Shown piece by piece: positions 42,995 to 52,838 of a stretch of DNA of 64,000 bases. The first letter of the stretch is position 1; the number at the start of each line of letters is the position of its first letter. The DNA is from Lentzea cavernae. GTDB taxonomy: Bacteria > Actinomycetota > Actinomycetes > Mycobacteriales > Pseudonocardiaceae. The position numbers and the translations under genes were made by a program. The DNA is taken from positions 62,001 to 126,000 of the forward strand of contig NZ_BNAR01000020.1 of NCBI RefSeq assembly GCF_014653695.1. Reading direction: 5' to 3'. The notes beneath the pieces are model-generated. The model did no database searches. It was not told the origin of the DNA and was given only the letters and a program-made list of their open reading frames with translations.

Positions 42995-43402
42995 TCACAT
43001 GTCGCCGCTGAGCCGCTGCGTCAGCGTGTTGCGCGCCTGCTGGTGGTTCGACACGGTCGGGATCACACCCGGCCGCACCACCTGTGTGATCTCCGCGTCG
43101 TCCTTGGGGGCCTGCTGCGCGGGCATCGACTGCGGTGGCTTGTGCTGCGCCGCCATCGGCTGGGTCGGCATCGGCGCGCCCGGCGCCTGGTGCGGGTGCT
43201 GCTGCTGGCCCATCTGGGCGGGCTGCAGGATCATGGTCGAGTCCGGGTCTCGGCGCGGGTCCATGGCGTTGACCAGGGCACGAGGGATCTGTTGCGTGTC
43301 CGAGGAGTCCATCGGGGACGTCATGTTGTCCGGCGTCACGATGTTCCGCCCACGTGCGCGGGCGCGGGCGAGCATGGCGTCGGCCCGGTCGCGGGGGTCC
43401 AT
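42995..43402 (-). CDS. small disordered Gln/Pro/Met-rich protein
   Basis: A 135-residue cytoplasmic protein starting MDPRDRADAMLARARARG. Most of it is low-complexity (Q, P, M and A; APMPTQPMAAQHKPPQSM) and probably unfolded. Three Ser/Thr-containing stretches (SSDTQQI, DSTMIL, AEITQVV) resemble sites that kinases phosphorylate and FHA domains bind (Thr followed by a hydrophobic residue at +3 in TQQI and TQVV); this is inference. It is divergent from the mannose-1-phosphate guanylyltransferase gene with 101 bp between starts. I recognise no named family. Confidence 0.65.
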   Translation of the reverse strand: MDPRDRADAMLARARARGRNIVTPDNMTSPMDSSDTQQIPRALVNAMDPRRDPDSTMILQPAQMGQQQHPHQAPGAPMPTQPMAAQHKPPQSMPAQQAPKDDAEITQVVRPGVIPTVSNHQQARNTLTQRLSGDM

Positions 43403-43503
43403 GTCGGATTTAGCTCCTTGCCGGGACCAGATCCCATATGACGATCTGCTTCGTGTCAGAGTATTCCGTCGAACGGCTTGCTGTAACGCGGAGGAGGAAA
43501 AAG

Positions 43504-44571
43504 GTGCACGGCGTCGAAGCTGTGGTGCTGGTCGGGGGCAAGGGCACCCGCCTTCGCCCGCTGACCCTGTCCGCCCCCAAACCCATGCTCCCGACCGCGG
43601 GGGTGCCATTTTTGACGCACCTGCTGTCGCGGATCAAGGAGGCCGGCATCACCCACGTGGTGCTGGGTACGAGTTACAAGGCCGAGGTGTTCGAGGAGTA
43701 CTTCGGGGACGGGTCGAGGCTCGGGCTGGAGCTCGAGTACGTGGTGGAAGAGGTGCCGCTGGACACGGCGGGCGCGATTCGCAACGTGGCCGACAAGCTG
43801 CGTGAACCCGACGTGATGGTCTTCAACGGTGACATCCTGTCGGGCGTCGACCTGACGGGGATCGTCGACACGCACCGCGAGCACGAGGCGGACGTGACGT
43901 TGCACCTGGTGAAGGTGGCGGACCCCAGGGCGTTCGGGTGCGTGCCGACGGACGAAGAGGGGCGCGTCCAGGCGTTCCTCGAGAAGACCGAGAACCCGCC
44001 GACGGACCAGATCAACGCCGGTTGTTACGTGTTCCGGCGTGAGGTGATCGACGCGATTCCCGCCGGGCGGCCGGTGTCGGTGGAGCGCGAGACGTTCCCC
44101 GGGCTGCTCGAGGCGGGCCGGAGGTTGCAGGGGCACGTGGACGCCACGTACTGGCTGGACCTCGGCAAGCCGGAGGCGTTCGTGCAGGGGTCCGCGGACC
44201 TGGTGCGCGGCGTTGCTCCGTCTGCCGCAGTTGCACAGCCCGGCGACTACTTGGTGCTCGACGGCTCTGCTGTGCACGAGGGTGCGACCCTCCGAGGTGG
44301 CAGCACGGTCGGTGCGAACTGCACGGTCGCGGACGGTGTTGTGCTCGACGGCGCGATCCTGTTCGACGGCGCTGTCGTCGGTGAGGGTGCTGTTGTGGAG
44401 CGTTCGATCGTGGGTGCCGGTGCGCTCGTGCAGGCCGGTGCGGTTCTCAGGGACGCCGTGGTCGGCGACTCCGCGGTGATCGGCGCGCGGTGCGAGTTGA
44501 TCGGGGGAGCGCGGGTGTGGCCGGGTGTGGTGTTGCCCGAGGCCGGCGTGCGCTTCTCGACGGATGCCTAG
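43504..44571 (+). CDS. manC: mannose-1-phosphate guanylyltransferase (sugar nucleotidyltransferase, Rv3264c-like)
   Basis: A 355-residue enzyme that makes GDP-mannose from mannose-1-phosphate and GTP for mannosylated lipids and glycans. Residues 1-235 are a nucleotidyltransferase with VLVGGKGTRLRPLTLSAPKPML (GxGxRLxPLT), FNGDILSGVD and the YWLDLGKPEAFVQG end; residues 255-350 form a left-handed beta-helix of hexapeptide repeats. The GTG at 43504 follows GGAGGAAAAAG. M. tuberculosis Rv3264c has the same place after wbbL. Sequence alone cannot exclude another sugar-1-phosphate. Its stop overlaps the next ATG by 8 bp. Confidence 0.85.
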   Translation: MHGVEAVVLVGGKGTRLRPLTLSAPKPMLPTAGVPFLTHLLSRIKEAGITHVVLGTSYKAEVFEEYFGDGSRLGLELEYVVEEVPLDTAGAIRNVADKLREPDVMVFNGDILSGVDLTGIVDTHREHEADVTLHLVKVADPRAFGCVPTDEEGRVQAFLEKTENPPTDQINAGCYVFRREVIDAIPAGRPVSVERETFPGLLEAGRRLQGHVDATYWLDLGKPEAFVQGSADLVRGVAPSAAVAQPGDYLVLDGSAVHEGATLRGGSTVGANCTVADGVVLDGAILFDGAVVGEGAVVERSIVGAGALVQAGAVLRDAVVGDSAVIGARCELIGGARVWPGVVLPEAGVRFSTDA

Positions 44572-45445
44572 CAGAGCCTGGACCCCACCGTTCCCATTGG
44601 ACCTGGGCGCGGTGCTCGGAACGTTGCGCCGCGGACCCGGCGACCCGTCCTTCAGTGCGGAGGGCGGCGTCTGGTTCGCGGCGAACACACCGTGCGGCGC
44701 CGGCACGTTGCACATCACACGTGCCGGTGCCGAGGTGGTGGCGGAGGCGTGGGGTGAGGGCGGGCCGTGGCTGTTGGACGGCCTGCCCGCCCTGCTCGGC
44801 GCGGACGACCCCGTGGACGAGTTCGTCGCGCACCACCCCGTGATCGCCGAGTCGCGCCGGCGGAGGCCCGGGCTGCGGCTCGGGGCGACCGGACGTGTCT
44901 GGGACCTGCTGTTCGCCTCGATCCTGGAGCAGAAGGTCACCGGCCTGGAAGCCTTCCGGACGTGGCGCGAGCTGGGACGGCGGTTCGGTGAGAGCGCTCC
45001 CGGACCGAAGGCGCTGAAGGTCCCCCCGACACCGCAGCGGTTGCTGGGCCTGCAGGACTGGGAATGGCACCAGTGCGGGCTCGACGGCGCACGCCGCCGG
45101 ACGTTGATCAACGCGGCCCAGGTCGCGCACCGGCTGGAGAAGGCCGCCGAGATGCGCAGCCGTGAGCTGCTGGAGAAGGTGCCCGGCATCGGCGTGTGGA
45201 CGTCGGCCGAGGTGGCCCAACGGGCCTGGGGCGATCCTGACGCCGTGAGCGTGGGCGACTACCACGTCGCGAAGAACGTCACGTGGGCGTTGACCGGCAC
45301 ACCCGGCGACGACGACGGGATGATGGAACTGCTGGAGCCCTACACGCCGCAACGCCACCGGGCGGTCTGCTACCTGCTGGCGGCCGGTCTGACGCGGCCG
45401 CGGCGAGCACCGAGGTTCTCGCCGCGCGACTACCGCAGGTTCTAG
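44564..45445 (+). CDS. DNA-3-methyladenine glycosylase family (HhH-GPD)
   Basis: A 293-residue base-excision repair protein of the AlkA-like superfamily. The helix-hairpin-helix LLEKVPGIGVWTSAEVAQRA and the catalytic aspartate in DAVSVGDYHVAKNV are clear, and LEQKVTGLEAFRTWRELGRRFG is the usual helix before it. The N-terminal 100 residues form a beta-rich domain. The ATG overlaps the guanylyltransferase stop. The 3' end overlaps the convergent Nudix gene by 4 bp. Which damaged bases it removes is unknown. Confidence 0.87.
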   Translation: MPSRAWTPPFPLDLGAVLGTLRRGPGDPSFSAEGGVWFAANTPCGAGTLHITRAGAEVVAEAWGEGGPWLLDGLPALLGADDPVDEFVAHHPVIAESRRRRPGLRLGATGRVWDLLFASILEQKVTGLEAFRTWRELGRRFGESAPGPKALKVPPTPQRLLGLQDWEWHQCGLDGARRRTLINAAQVAHRLEKAAEMRSRELLEKVPGIGVWTSAEVAQRAWGDPDAVSVGDYHVAKNVTWALTGTPGDDDGMMELLEPYTPQRHRAVCYLLAAGLTRPRRAPRFSPRDYRRF

Positions 45446-45969
45446 CGGAGGCGCGCGAGAGCGCTCTCGATCAGAGGGTGAAGGTCGTCGACGTTGTCCG
45501 GCAACGAATCCAGCGGCCACCACTGCAGGTCGACGGACTCGGCCGACCGCACCGGCTGCGCGCCGACGGGCGCGCGCACCAGGAAGCGCACGTCGAAGTG
45601 CCGCGTCGGCTTGCCGAGCGAGCACGTGATCGGGTGCACGTCGAGGTGGACCGGCGCCGGCTCGATGCGCAGGCCGCGCATGCCGGACTCCTCCGTGGCC
45701 TCGCGCAGGGCCGCGTCGGCCAGGGTGGCGTCCCCTGGCTCGCAGTGACCGCCGAGCTGCAACCACCGGCCCACGCGCGGGTGCAGTGTCAGCAACGCGT
45801 GCTCCGCGGTGGCGTCCAGCACCAGAGCGGAGGCCGTGATGTGCCCGGGCTCGCAAGATCGCTGGCAAGCGTCCTCGCGGGCCGCCAGGAAGCCCAGGTA
45901 GGCCTCCTTCAGCGCGTCCTGTCCCGGGAACCGGCTCAGCGTCGAGACGGCGTCGGCGTGCAGCGTCAC
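45442..45969 (-). CDS. Nudix hydrolase
   Basis: A 175-residue pyrophosphohydrolase with a variant Nudix box, [24 protein letters not shown], whose REATEE core is intact and whose first part carries one extra residue, as in many actinobacterial relatives. [12 protein letters not shown] precedes it. The substrate is unknown. GTG 45969 overlaps the fbiB stop by 4 bp (GTGA), so it is transcribed with fbiA and fbiB and may be linked to cofactor F420 metabolism or be a housekeeping passenger. Confidence 0.85.
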   Translation of the reverse strand: MTLHADAVSTLSRFPGQDALKEAYLGFLAAREDACQRSCEPGHITASALVLDATAEHALLTLHPRVGRWLQLGGHCEPGDATLADAALREATEESGMRGLRIEPAPVHLDVHPITCSLGKPTRHFDVRFLVRAPVGAQPVRSAESVDLQWWPLDSLPDNVDDLHPLIESALARLR

Positions 45970-47288
45970 AGTTCGATCAGCCCTTCCAGCGGCTCGCGCG
46001 GAACGAGCGGCTCGACCGGGTGGCCGACCGCTACCGCGCCCAACGGTTCCCAGTCGCCCGGAACGCCCAGAACGTTTCGCACCACGTCCGCGCAGAAGAT
46101 CGTCGACGACACCCAGCACGAGCCCAGGCCCTCGGCGGCCAGCGCCACCAGCAGGCCCTGCACGGCGGCGCCGCCGGCGATCGTGAACATCGTCTTCTCG
46201 GCGGCCGCGCGCCGGTCGTCGGGGTAGGTGTGCGCCCCGTCGCGCACGAGGAACGGCACGACGATCTCCGGCGCCTGCACCAGCAGGTCGCCCCGGCGCA
46301 CCCGCCGTGCGATCTGCTCGGGCGTGAACCCGTCGGCCCGCAGATCGTTTTCCCACTGCTCGCGCATCGCCTGCAGCAGTTCCGCGCGCTTCTCCCGCAC
46401 CAGCACGAACCGCAGCGGCTTCGTGTGGTGCGGCGCGGGCGCGGTCAACGCCGCGCCGACGGCCCGCCGGAGCACCGCGAGGTCGACGGGCTCGTCCGAG
46501 TAGAACCGCACGGACTTCCGCATCAGCACGGCTTCCGAACGGCCCCGTGCCAGCGCCTCCTCCGTGCCGAGGCTGAACAGGTCGTCCTCGACCGGCCGGT
46601 TCAGGTCGCGGGCCGTGGACCCGTCGTCCACCACGTCGAACCCGCGCAGCACCGCCACCGGCACCGCGCCGAGCTTGCCCTTCACCAGGTCCGCGGCCGC
46701 CGCGATCTCGTCGGCGACAGCGACCATCGTCACGGCGAGCTGGTTGCCGTGCTCGTCCACCGCACCGGCGTAGTCGTGCAGCACGCGGATGCCGGACGCG
46801 CCGATCGCGGCGTCGGTCTGGCCCATCCGCCACGCGCGGCCCATCGTGTCCGTGATCACCACGGCGACCTCGACGCCCAGCGACGACTTCAGCGCGGCGC
46901 GCAGCGAAGCGGCGGAACCGTCCGGGTCGACCGGGAGCAGCGCGATCTCGTCGCCCGCCACGTTCGAAGCGTCCACTCCGGACGCTGCCTGCACGATGCC
47001 GAGCTTGTTCTCGGTGATCAGCGTGCGCATCTTGCGGGCGAGCACCCGCACCGACTCCGCGTCGACGTGCTCGCGCCGGATCCTGTCGCGTTCCTCCGGA
47101 TCGGCCGGCACGCGCACGAGCCGTCCCTCTACTTTGGACAGCACCTTGGACGTGACGACCAGCACGTCGCCGTCGCGCAGCCAGGGCGCGGCCGCCGCGA
47201 TCGCGCCGGCCAGGTCGTCGCCGGGGCGGAACTCCGGCAGGCCCGTGACCGGCAGCAGCTCCAGCGCCGCCGCGGCGTGGTCAGTCAA
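45966..47288 (-). CDS. fbiB: bifunctional F420-0:gamma-glutamyl ligase / reductase
   Basis: A 440-residue enzyme of coenzyme F420 synthesis. The N-terminal half (about 1-245) is the gamma-glutamyl ligase that adds the glutamate tail ([47 protein letters not shown]). The C-terminal half (about 255-440) is an FMN-binding nitroreductase-fold domain that reduces dehydro-F420-0 in mycobacteria ([46 protein letters not shown]). The only in-frame start that fits is TTG 47288, overlapping the fbiA stop by 8 bp. Gene order matches Rv3261-Rv3262. Confidence 0.93.
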   Translation of the reverse strand: MTDHAAAALELLPVTGLPEFRPGDDLAGAIAAAAPWLRDGDVLVVTSKVLSKVEGRLVRVPADPEERDRIRREHVDAESVRVLARKMRTLITENKLGIVQAASGVDASNVAGDEIALLPVDPDGSAASLRAALKSSLGVEVAVVITDTMGRAWRMGQTDAAIGASGIRVLHDYAGAVDEHGNQLAVTMVAVADEIAAAADLVKGKLGAVPVAVLRGFDVVDDGSTARDLNRPVEDDLFSLGTEEALARGRSEAVLMRKSVRFYSDEPVDLAVLRRAVGAALTAPAPHHTKPLRFVLVREKRAELLQAMREQWENDLRADGFTPEQIARRVRRGDLLVQAPEIVVPFLVRDGAHTYPDDRRAAAEKTMFTIAGGAAVQGLLVALAAEGLGSCWVSSTIFCADVVRNVLGVPGDWEPLGAVAVGHPVEPLVPREPLEGLIEL

Positions 47289-48234
47289 CTTCGACTCCGG
47301 CCAGTTCCAGCGCGGCGCGGGCCATCTGCGCCGTCGCGTCCACATCGGACATCAGCAGCGGAACGGCGCGCACCGCGACACCGGGCACGTCCGCGCGGTC
47401 GCCGGTGTGCACCAGCCACGCGTCGAGGATGCCGTCCTCGGAGCACTTGCGGGAACCGTAGAGCTGCCCGACCGCCTCGGCCGAGGTCTCCACGCCGATC
47501 GCGTCCAGGCAGGCGTCGGCCATGCCGCGCAACGGTTTCCCGCCGATGATCGGCGACAGGCCCACCACACCGGCCTCGGTCTTGCGCAGCGCGTCGCGCA
47601 CGCCGGCCACGTTGAGGATCGTGCCGACGCTCACCACGGGGTTGGACGGCGCCAGGACCACGGCATCGGCCTCGCCGATCGCCTCCAGCACCCCCGGACC
47701 GGCGGTGGCCGTCTCGGCGCCGACGTACGCGAACGACTTCGCGGGCAGACCGGCCCGGTGCTTGACCCACCACTCCTGGAAGTGGATGGCCTTCGTCTCA
47801 CCGTCGATCTCCACGACGACGTGCGTCTCCACGCGGTCGTCCGACATCGGCAGCAGCCTCACGCCCGGCTTCCACCGGTCGCACAGCGCCTCCGTCACCG
47901 CGGACAGCGGGTAGCCGGCGCGCAACATGCGGGTGCGAACGAGGTGCGTCGCGATGTCCCGGTCGCCCAGGCCGAACCACGTCGGCTCGGCGCCGTACGC
48001 GGCGAGCTCCTCCTTGACGGTCCACGACTCGCCCTCGCGACCCCAGCCGCGTTCGGTGTCGATGCCACCGCCCAGCGTGTACATGCAGGTGTCGAGGTCG
48101 GGCGTGATGCGCAGCCCGTGCATCCACACGTCGTCGCCGGTGTTCACCACCGCCGTGACGTCAGCTCCGAGAGCTTTGAGTCCCTGCAGGAACCTCGCGC
48201 CGCCGACCCCGCCGACGAGTGCTACGACCTTCAC
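47281..48234 (-). CDS. fbiA: 2-phospho-L-lactate transferase family (FbiA/CofD)
   Basis: A 317-residue transferase that joins the phospho-C3 side chain to the deazaflavin Fo to form (dehydro-)F420-0. [48 protein letters not shown] and [20 protein letters not shown] are the family's signatures. GTG 48234 gives the normal length. It is the first gene of the fbiA-fbiB-Nudix operon. An fbiC or fbiD gene is not seen in the window. Confidence 0.94.
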   Translation of the reverse strand: MKVVALVGGVGGARFLQGLKALGADVTAVVNTGDDVWMHGLRITPDLDTCMYTLGGGIDTERGWGREGESWTVKEELAAYGAEPTWFGLGDRDIATHLVRTRMLRAGYPLSAVTEALCDRWKPGVRLLPMSDDRVETHVVVEIDGETKAIHFQEWWVKHRAGLPAKSFAYVGAETATAGPGVLEAIGEADAVVLAPSNPVVSVGTILNVAGVRDALRKTEAGVVGLSPIIGGKPLRGMADACLDAIGVETSAEAVGQLYGSRKCSEDGILDAWLVHTGDRADVPGVAVRAVPLLMSDVDATAQMARAALELAGVEVD

Positions 48235-48284
48235 GCCCGCCCATGCTTCCACAGCGCCGATCCGCCCCTGCAGCCGATCCGCCC

Positions 48285-49040
48285 CTACAGGTAGCGCCAG
48301 AACGAGAACGCGGCCGAGCCGGCGTAGGCGTAGCCGGGCTCGCCGCCGACGGCCTGGAACAGCGCGGTCGACACGTCGAAGAACACCTGGCTGACCGCGC
48401 TGAAGCCGATCAGGACGGCGAACAGCACCAGCGGCGCCCACGGCCGCGCCTTCGCGCCGAACCGCTGGGCGCTGTACGGCAGGAACGGCTCGATCGCGCC
48501 CCAGCCGTCCAGACCGGGGATCGGCAGGATGTTGAGCACGAACGCGAACACCTGCAACAAAGCAAGGTACGAAATCGCGGAGGCCAGTGCGGCCGGCGGC
48601 GAGAAGATCGCGACGACGAGCGCGAGCAGGACGCCGATCACGAGGTTCGACAGCGGGCCCGCGAGTGAGACCAACGACTCGATCTTCTTCGACCGGAGGG
48701 CGTGGTGGTTGATCCACACCGCACCACCCGGAAGGGGGATTCCGCCCATGACCAGCAGCACCAGCGGCAGGACGATGCTGAGCACCGGGTCGGTGTAACG
48801 ACGGATGTCGAGAGTCAGATAACCCTTGTCACGTACCGAAAAATCGCCACCCTTGTACGCGACGGCGGCGTGCCCGAACTCGTGCAGGCACAGCGTCACC
48901 GCCCACCCGGCGAGTACGAACAGGATGGTGCCCGAGATGATGGCGGCGTCACCCTCGAGAAGGGTGAGGGCGGCTCCGGCGGCGGTTGCCGCGAGCAGGC
49001 CGAGGAACAGTGGGCTGGGGCGAACCGCTGATCGCTTCAC
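48285..49040 (-). CDS. site-2 protease family (M50) membrane protein
   Basis: A 251-residue intramembrane metalloprotease-like protein with about six helices. The zinc site is HEFGH at residues 53-57 (His53, Glu54, His57), and the third ligand is expected in NILPIPGLDGWGAI near 170. There is no PDZ domain, so it belongs to the short SpoIVFB/Rv2625c-like branch. Substrates are unknown. The GTG at 49040 lies very close to the GGAGGGG upstream; no better start is visible. It is divergent from whiB2, on the same strand as fbiA. Confidence 0.88.
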   Translation of the reverse strand: MKRSAVRPSPLFLGLLAATAAGAALTLLEGDAAIISGTILFVLAGWAVTLCLHEFGHAAVAYKGGDFSVRDKGYLTLDIRRYTDPVLSIVLPLVLLVMGGIPLPGGAVWINHHALRSKKIESLVSLAGPLSNLVIGVLLALVVAIFSPPAALASAISYLALLQVFAFVLNILPIPGLDGWGAIEPFLPYSAQRFGAKARPWAPLVLFAVLIGFSAVSQVFFDVSTALFQAVGGEPGYAYAGSAAFSFWRYL

Positions 49041-49174
49041 CCCTCCAGTGTGGCGTGTCGACTGGCCTTGTGGGCCGTTCGAGGACGGGTTGCAACACAT
49101 GAATCACTGTCCGTGCGGTCCGTCAAGGTTTTTGCGGCCATCTGCGGGAATATCCCCCGACGTGTGGACTCCGC

Positions 49175-49203
49175 TTGACCGCCCGCTGTGACGCAGGTGT
49201 AAT
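49175..49203 (+). promoter_or_regulatory. promoter of whiB2
   Basis: TTGACC at 49175-49180 and TGTAAT at 49198-49203, 17 bp apart, form a good -35/-10 pair of the housekeeping type. The -10 ends 82 bp before the whiB2 ATG, leaving a leader of about 75 bp. The rest of the 245-bp gap shows no gene. Confidence 0.6.
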
Positions 49204-49285
49204 CACATCGGTGTCATTCGTCGTTGTGGGAACGGCGTCTGGCGTCCGCCAACCGGGGAGAGCGGAAGGCGAGGAGGCGGACGAA

Positions 49286-49591
49286 ATGCAGGAATTCGAA
49301 GAGCTCGAAGAAGATCACGTCGCGCAGCCGGTCGTGCAGGGCGAGCTGTCGTACCTGTTCGACCCTGCCGACGAGCAGGACTGGCAGGAGCGTGCGCTCT
49401 GCGCCCAGACGGATCCGGAGGCGTTCTTCCCCGAAAAGGGTGGTTCGACTCGGGAGGCCAAGCGCATCTGCCTGGGCTGCGAGGTTCGTTCGGAGTGCCT
49501 GGAGTACGCGCTCCAGCACGACGAACGCTTCGGCATCTGGGGCGGACTCTCGGAGAGAGAACGCCGCAAGTTGAAGAAGCGAGCCGTCTAG
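49286..49591 (+). CDS. whiB2: WhiB-family iron-sulfur transcription factor (WhiB2 type)
   Basis: A 101-residue regulator with the four cluster cysteines (Cys39, Cys62, Cys65, Cys71; the last three in CLGCEVRSEC) and the GIWGGLSERERRKLKKR turn that binds the sigma factor and DNA. WhiB2 (WhmD in Mycobacterium smegmatis, WhiB in Streptomyces) is needed for cell division or sporulation septation. ATG 49286 is preferred because GAGGAGG lies 7 bp upstream. The position next to fbiA and the mannose genes matches Rv3260c. Confidence 0.92.
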   Translation: MQEFEELEEDHVAQPVVQGELSYLFDPADEQDWQERALCAQTDPEAFFPEKGGSTREAKRICLGCEVRSECLEYALQHDERFGIWGGLSERERRKLKKRAV

Positions 49592-49630
49592 TCAGACAGA
49601 AGCGTGATCTTTCTGCCTTAACTTGAGGAC

Positions 49631-52600
49631 GTGACAAGTCCTCACCCGAGGCTCCGGACAGCGCCGGTGCTGTGCGTCCTGGTCTGCCACGACGGCGACC
49701 AGTGGCTCAGCACGGCGCTGTCTGCCTTGCGGCGCCAGCGAATCCTTCCGCGGCACGTGATCGCGGTCGACACCGGGTCATCGGACCGGACGGCAGAAGT
49801 CCTGGCAGAAGCCGGAGATCTGCTGGACGGCGTGCTGAGCGCGCCGAGGGGCACGGGTTTCGGCACCGCCGTGCGCATCGCCGTCGAGCACGCCGTCGAA
49901 CGGTGGGGCGATCCGGGCAGGTGGCTGTGGCTGCTGCACGACGACAGCGCTCCCGAACCGGACTGCCTGGCCGCACTGCTGACCGCGGCCGAGGTCTCGC
50001 CGTCGGTCGCCGTACTGGGTCCGCTGTGCCTCGATTGGGTGGATTCTCGTCTGGTCGTCGAGGCAGGTCTGTCGACGGATTCTTCAGGACATCGACAGAC
50101 TGGGCTGTCTTCGGCCGAACATTCCGCATCGTTTCAGCAGAGCACCGAGGTTCTCGCCGTCTCGTCAGCGGGTTCGTTGATCAAACGTGAGGTTTGGCAC
50201 TGCCTCGGCGGCTACGACGAAGCGATGCCGCTGCTGCGAGATGATCTCGACTTCGGCTGGCGCGCTAATCGCTCAGGTCATTTGGTCCTGTGCGTACCGG
50301 TCGCACGCATGCGACATGCCCGCGCCGCAACTAAAGGCGCACGCCGTTTGGACGCGGCGATGGCACGGCCCGGTCCGTCATTTCGTGGCGTCGACCGCGC
50401 GCACGGCATGCGCACTTTCTTGGTCAATTGTTCCAGAACATCGTTTCTCGTCGGAGTTCCGCGGCTGCTGTTCCTGTCGCTGCTGCGCGCCCTCGGCTTC
50501 CTGCTCCTCCGGCGTTTCGCGGACGCACACGCCGAGGTCGGCGCCGCCCGCTACCTGCTGACGCGGGGCCGTTTGCTCGAAGGCCGCCGCGCGCGCAAGG
50601 GCTCCGCCGTCGTCCGCGGCCTCTTCACCAGCAGACTCACCCGGCTGCGCAACGCGATCCGCGCCGGCGCCACCTTCCTGATCCGCCGCCGGGTCGAGGC
50701 CGACGCCGCACTGGGTCGTTTGCCCGCAACCGATGCGAGCGCGACCTGGCTCGAACCGTCCGAAGTGGACTCACGCCCGGTCGGCCCGTCGGCACTACCC
50801 GCCGGCGCCTCGCGCGGCCGCCCCCGCGTCGCCGGCCTGCGCCGCCCGCCCGTCGTCGTCTCCGTGGACGCCGCGCTGCCCGGCGCCCTGCGCCCGTCCC
50901 CGCGCCCCCGCCCGTCTCCGGGCCCGCGCGCCTCGCCGGGCGTGGTCTTCGTCGAGGTCGACCAGTCGCGCGTCCTGCGCTCCCTGCTGCTCGCGCCCCC
51001 GGTCCTGCTGCTGCTCAGCCTGTCCGCGGTCGCGCTGATCGCGAACTGGCCCCGCCTCGGCCTCGACCTCGCCGGCGGCCGGCTGCTGCCGGTGGGCTCG
51101 GCGGGGTCGGTCTGGTCGACCTACCTGTCGTCCTGGCACCCGGTCTTCGGCGGTACCGCGGCCCCCGCGCCCGCCGCACTGGCCGTGCTGGGCCTGATCC
51201 CCGGCGGCCCGTCGTTCGCCGTCGCTCTTCTCCTGCTCGGCGACATCCCCCTCGCCGCGTTGTCGGCCTACATCGCGTCACGCGGCTTGCGCGTACGGCG
51301 CTCCGTGCGCGCGGTGGTCGCCGCCTTCTACGGCCTGCTGCCCGTCGCGACAACGGCCGTGTCCGAAGGCCGCCTGGACGTCGTCGTCGTGCACATCGTC
51401 ACGCCCGTGGTCTTCGCCGGCGTCTACGCCGTCTTGCGCGCGTCGTCCACGCACGCCTGGTTGCCCATGGCGTCCGGCACCGCCATCGGCGTCGCCGTGC
51501 TGGGCGCTTTCTCGCCGTTGACGCACGTCGTGGTGATCGTGGGCGCCCTGGCCGGCTTCGTGGCGGTGACGGGCGGTGCGCGCCGGATCGCGGCCCTGTT
51601 CGCCATCGTTTTGCTGCCGATGGCGTTGCTTCTGCCGTGGCCCGCCGTGTTGTTGCAGCACCCGGAAATGGTGTTGAACGGCCTGGGCGCCGCCTTCGAG
51701 TCGCCGCCGCCGAACCTGATCGTGTGCTCGGTCTTCGTGGCGGCCGGGTTCGCTGCCGCGGTGCTGCGGCCGAGCGTGCTGATGCTGCCCGGGCTGTTGG
51801 TGATCGTGCTGGCGATCGGGGCTTTGGCGGCGGTGTCCGCGGTCGGGGCCTGGCCGGGAACGCCGCTGGTGATCCTCGCGTGGGGGCTCGTGTGCGTGGT
51901 GCTCGCCGGGTGCCAGCGCGGAGTGCCGCCTGGCATCGCGCGGCTGGCTCGGGTTCGGCGGACCGTGTACGTCGTGGGCGTGGTGACGCTGGCCAGTCTT
52001 GGGGTGGCCGGGTTGCTGGACCTGCGGTCCGGGCCGTTGAAGGCCGGTGGCGGGGTGGCGTTGAACACGTCGCTCACGGCCGAGTTGGAGCGCTCCGGGC
52101 GTTCGGTGCTGATCCTCGGGTCGCCCGCACGTCAGGTCGCGGGCCGGATGCCCGCGTTCGGGGACGACGACCTCGTGCCCACCGCGTCGTCGCCGGCCCG
52201 GTTGCGCCGGTGGAACTCCTCGTTGCTGGAGGGGGCCCCTCCTGCCGTGAAGATGACGTTGGCCCAGGCGGCTGCTTCCGGGGTGTCGTTCGTCGTGCTG
52301 CCCTCGGACGAGATCGCCGGCAAGGTCCGGGCGGCCGCGGGGGAGCTGGTCTCCGATGCGCCACGGGCCACCGACGGACGGCCGGTGCTGCGGATGCGGC
52401 TGACCGCGGACACCGGGGTGTTGCTGGCACCGGACCTGGCTCGCCGCGCCCGGACCGGTGGGGAACCGCCGGACTCGGTGTCAGCCGATGGGGTGGCACC
52501 CGTGAACGTGACGCTGCCCGAGGTGGCGGTGAAGGTGTCGCCCGGCGGGGAGGGGCGGGTGCTGGTGCTGGCCGCCGAGGACGAGCCGGGGTGGCAGGTG

Positions 52601-52801
52601 TCCGTCGACGGGGTGCGGGTGCCCGTGGTGCGGGCCTGGGGCCACCTGGTCGGAGCGCCTTTGCCCTCCGGTGGGGCCGAGGTCCGGGTGTCGATGAGCA
52701 CGACGCTGCGCGACTTCCTGCTGCTGGGGCAGGCGGCGGCGTTGTTGTTCACGCTGCTGACGGCCGTGCCCACTCGACGGAAGGGCGCGCAGGGTTCCTA
52801 G
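49631..52801 (+). CDS. large membrane glycosyltransferase (GT2 plus multi-pass C-terminal region)
   Basis: A 1056-residue protein. Residues 10-290 are a GT2 catalytic domain (VLVCHDGDQWLSTALSALRRQ, VDTGSSDRTAEV, WLWLLHDDSAPEPDCL, WHCLGGYDEAMPLLRDDLDFGWR). Residues 290-400 are basic and Pro-rich. About 445-800 contain ten or more hydrophobic helices, and the last 250 residues form an extracytoplasmic-looking domain. It probably adds a sugar while spanning the membrane. Codon use shifts from C-ending in the first two-thirds to G-ending near the end. GTG 49631 lies 39 bp after whiB2. No single M. tuberculosis counterpart is obvious at this place. Confidence 0.85.
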   Translation: MTSPHPRLRTAPVLCVLVCHDGDQWLSTALSALRRQRILPRHVIAVDTGSSDRTAEVLAEAGDLLDGVLSAPRGTGFGTAVRIAVEHAVERWGDPGRWLWLLHDDSAPEPDCLAALLTAAEVSPSVAVLGPLCLDWVDSRLVVEAGLSTDSSGHRQTGLSSAEHSASFQQSTEVLAVSSAGSLIKREVWHCLGGYDEAMPLLRDDLDFGWRANRSGHLVLCVPVARMRHARAATKGARRLDAAMARPGPSFRGVDRAHGMRTFLVNCSRTSFLVGVPRLLFLSLLRALGFLLLRRFADAHAEVGAARYLLTRGRLLEGRRARKGSAVVRGLFTSRLTRLRNAIRAGATFLIRRRVEADAALGRLPATDASATWLEPSEVDSRPVGPSALPAGASRGRPRVAGLRRPPVVVSVDAALPGALRPSPRPRPSPGPRASPGVVFVEVDQSRVLRSLLLAPPVLLLLSLSAVALIANWPRLGLDLAGGRLLPVGSAGSVWSTYLSSWHPVFGGTAAPAPAALAVLGLIPGGPSFAVALLLLGDIPLAALSAYIASRGLRVRRSVRAVVAAFYGLLPVATTAVSEGRLDVVVVHIVTPVVFAGVYAVLRASSTHAWLPMASGTAIGVAVLGAFSPLTHVVVIVGALAGFVAVTGGARRIAALFAIVLLPMALLLPWPAVLLQHPEMVLNGLGAAFESPPPNLIVCSVFVAAGFAAAVLRPSVLMLPGLLVIVLAIGALAAVSAVGAWPGTPLVILAWGLVCVVLAGCQRGVPPGIARLARVRRTVYVVGVVTLASLGVAGLLDLRSGPLKAGGGVALNTSLTAELERSGRSVLILGSPARQVAGRMPAFGDDDLVPTASSPARLRRWNSSLLEGAPPAVKMTLAQAAASGVSFVVLPSDEIAGKVRAAAGELVSDAPRATDGRPVLRMRLTADTGVLLAPDLARRARTGGEPPDSVSADGVAPVNVTLPEVAVKVSPGGEGRVLVLAAEDEPGWQVSVDGVRVPVVRAWGHLVGAPLPSGGAEVRVSMSTTLRDFLLLGQAAALLFTLLTAVPTRRKGAQGS

Positions 52802-52838
52802 TCGCTGCCCACCGGGGCTGCGCGGTGTGAGAGGGGTC

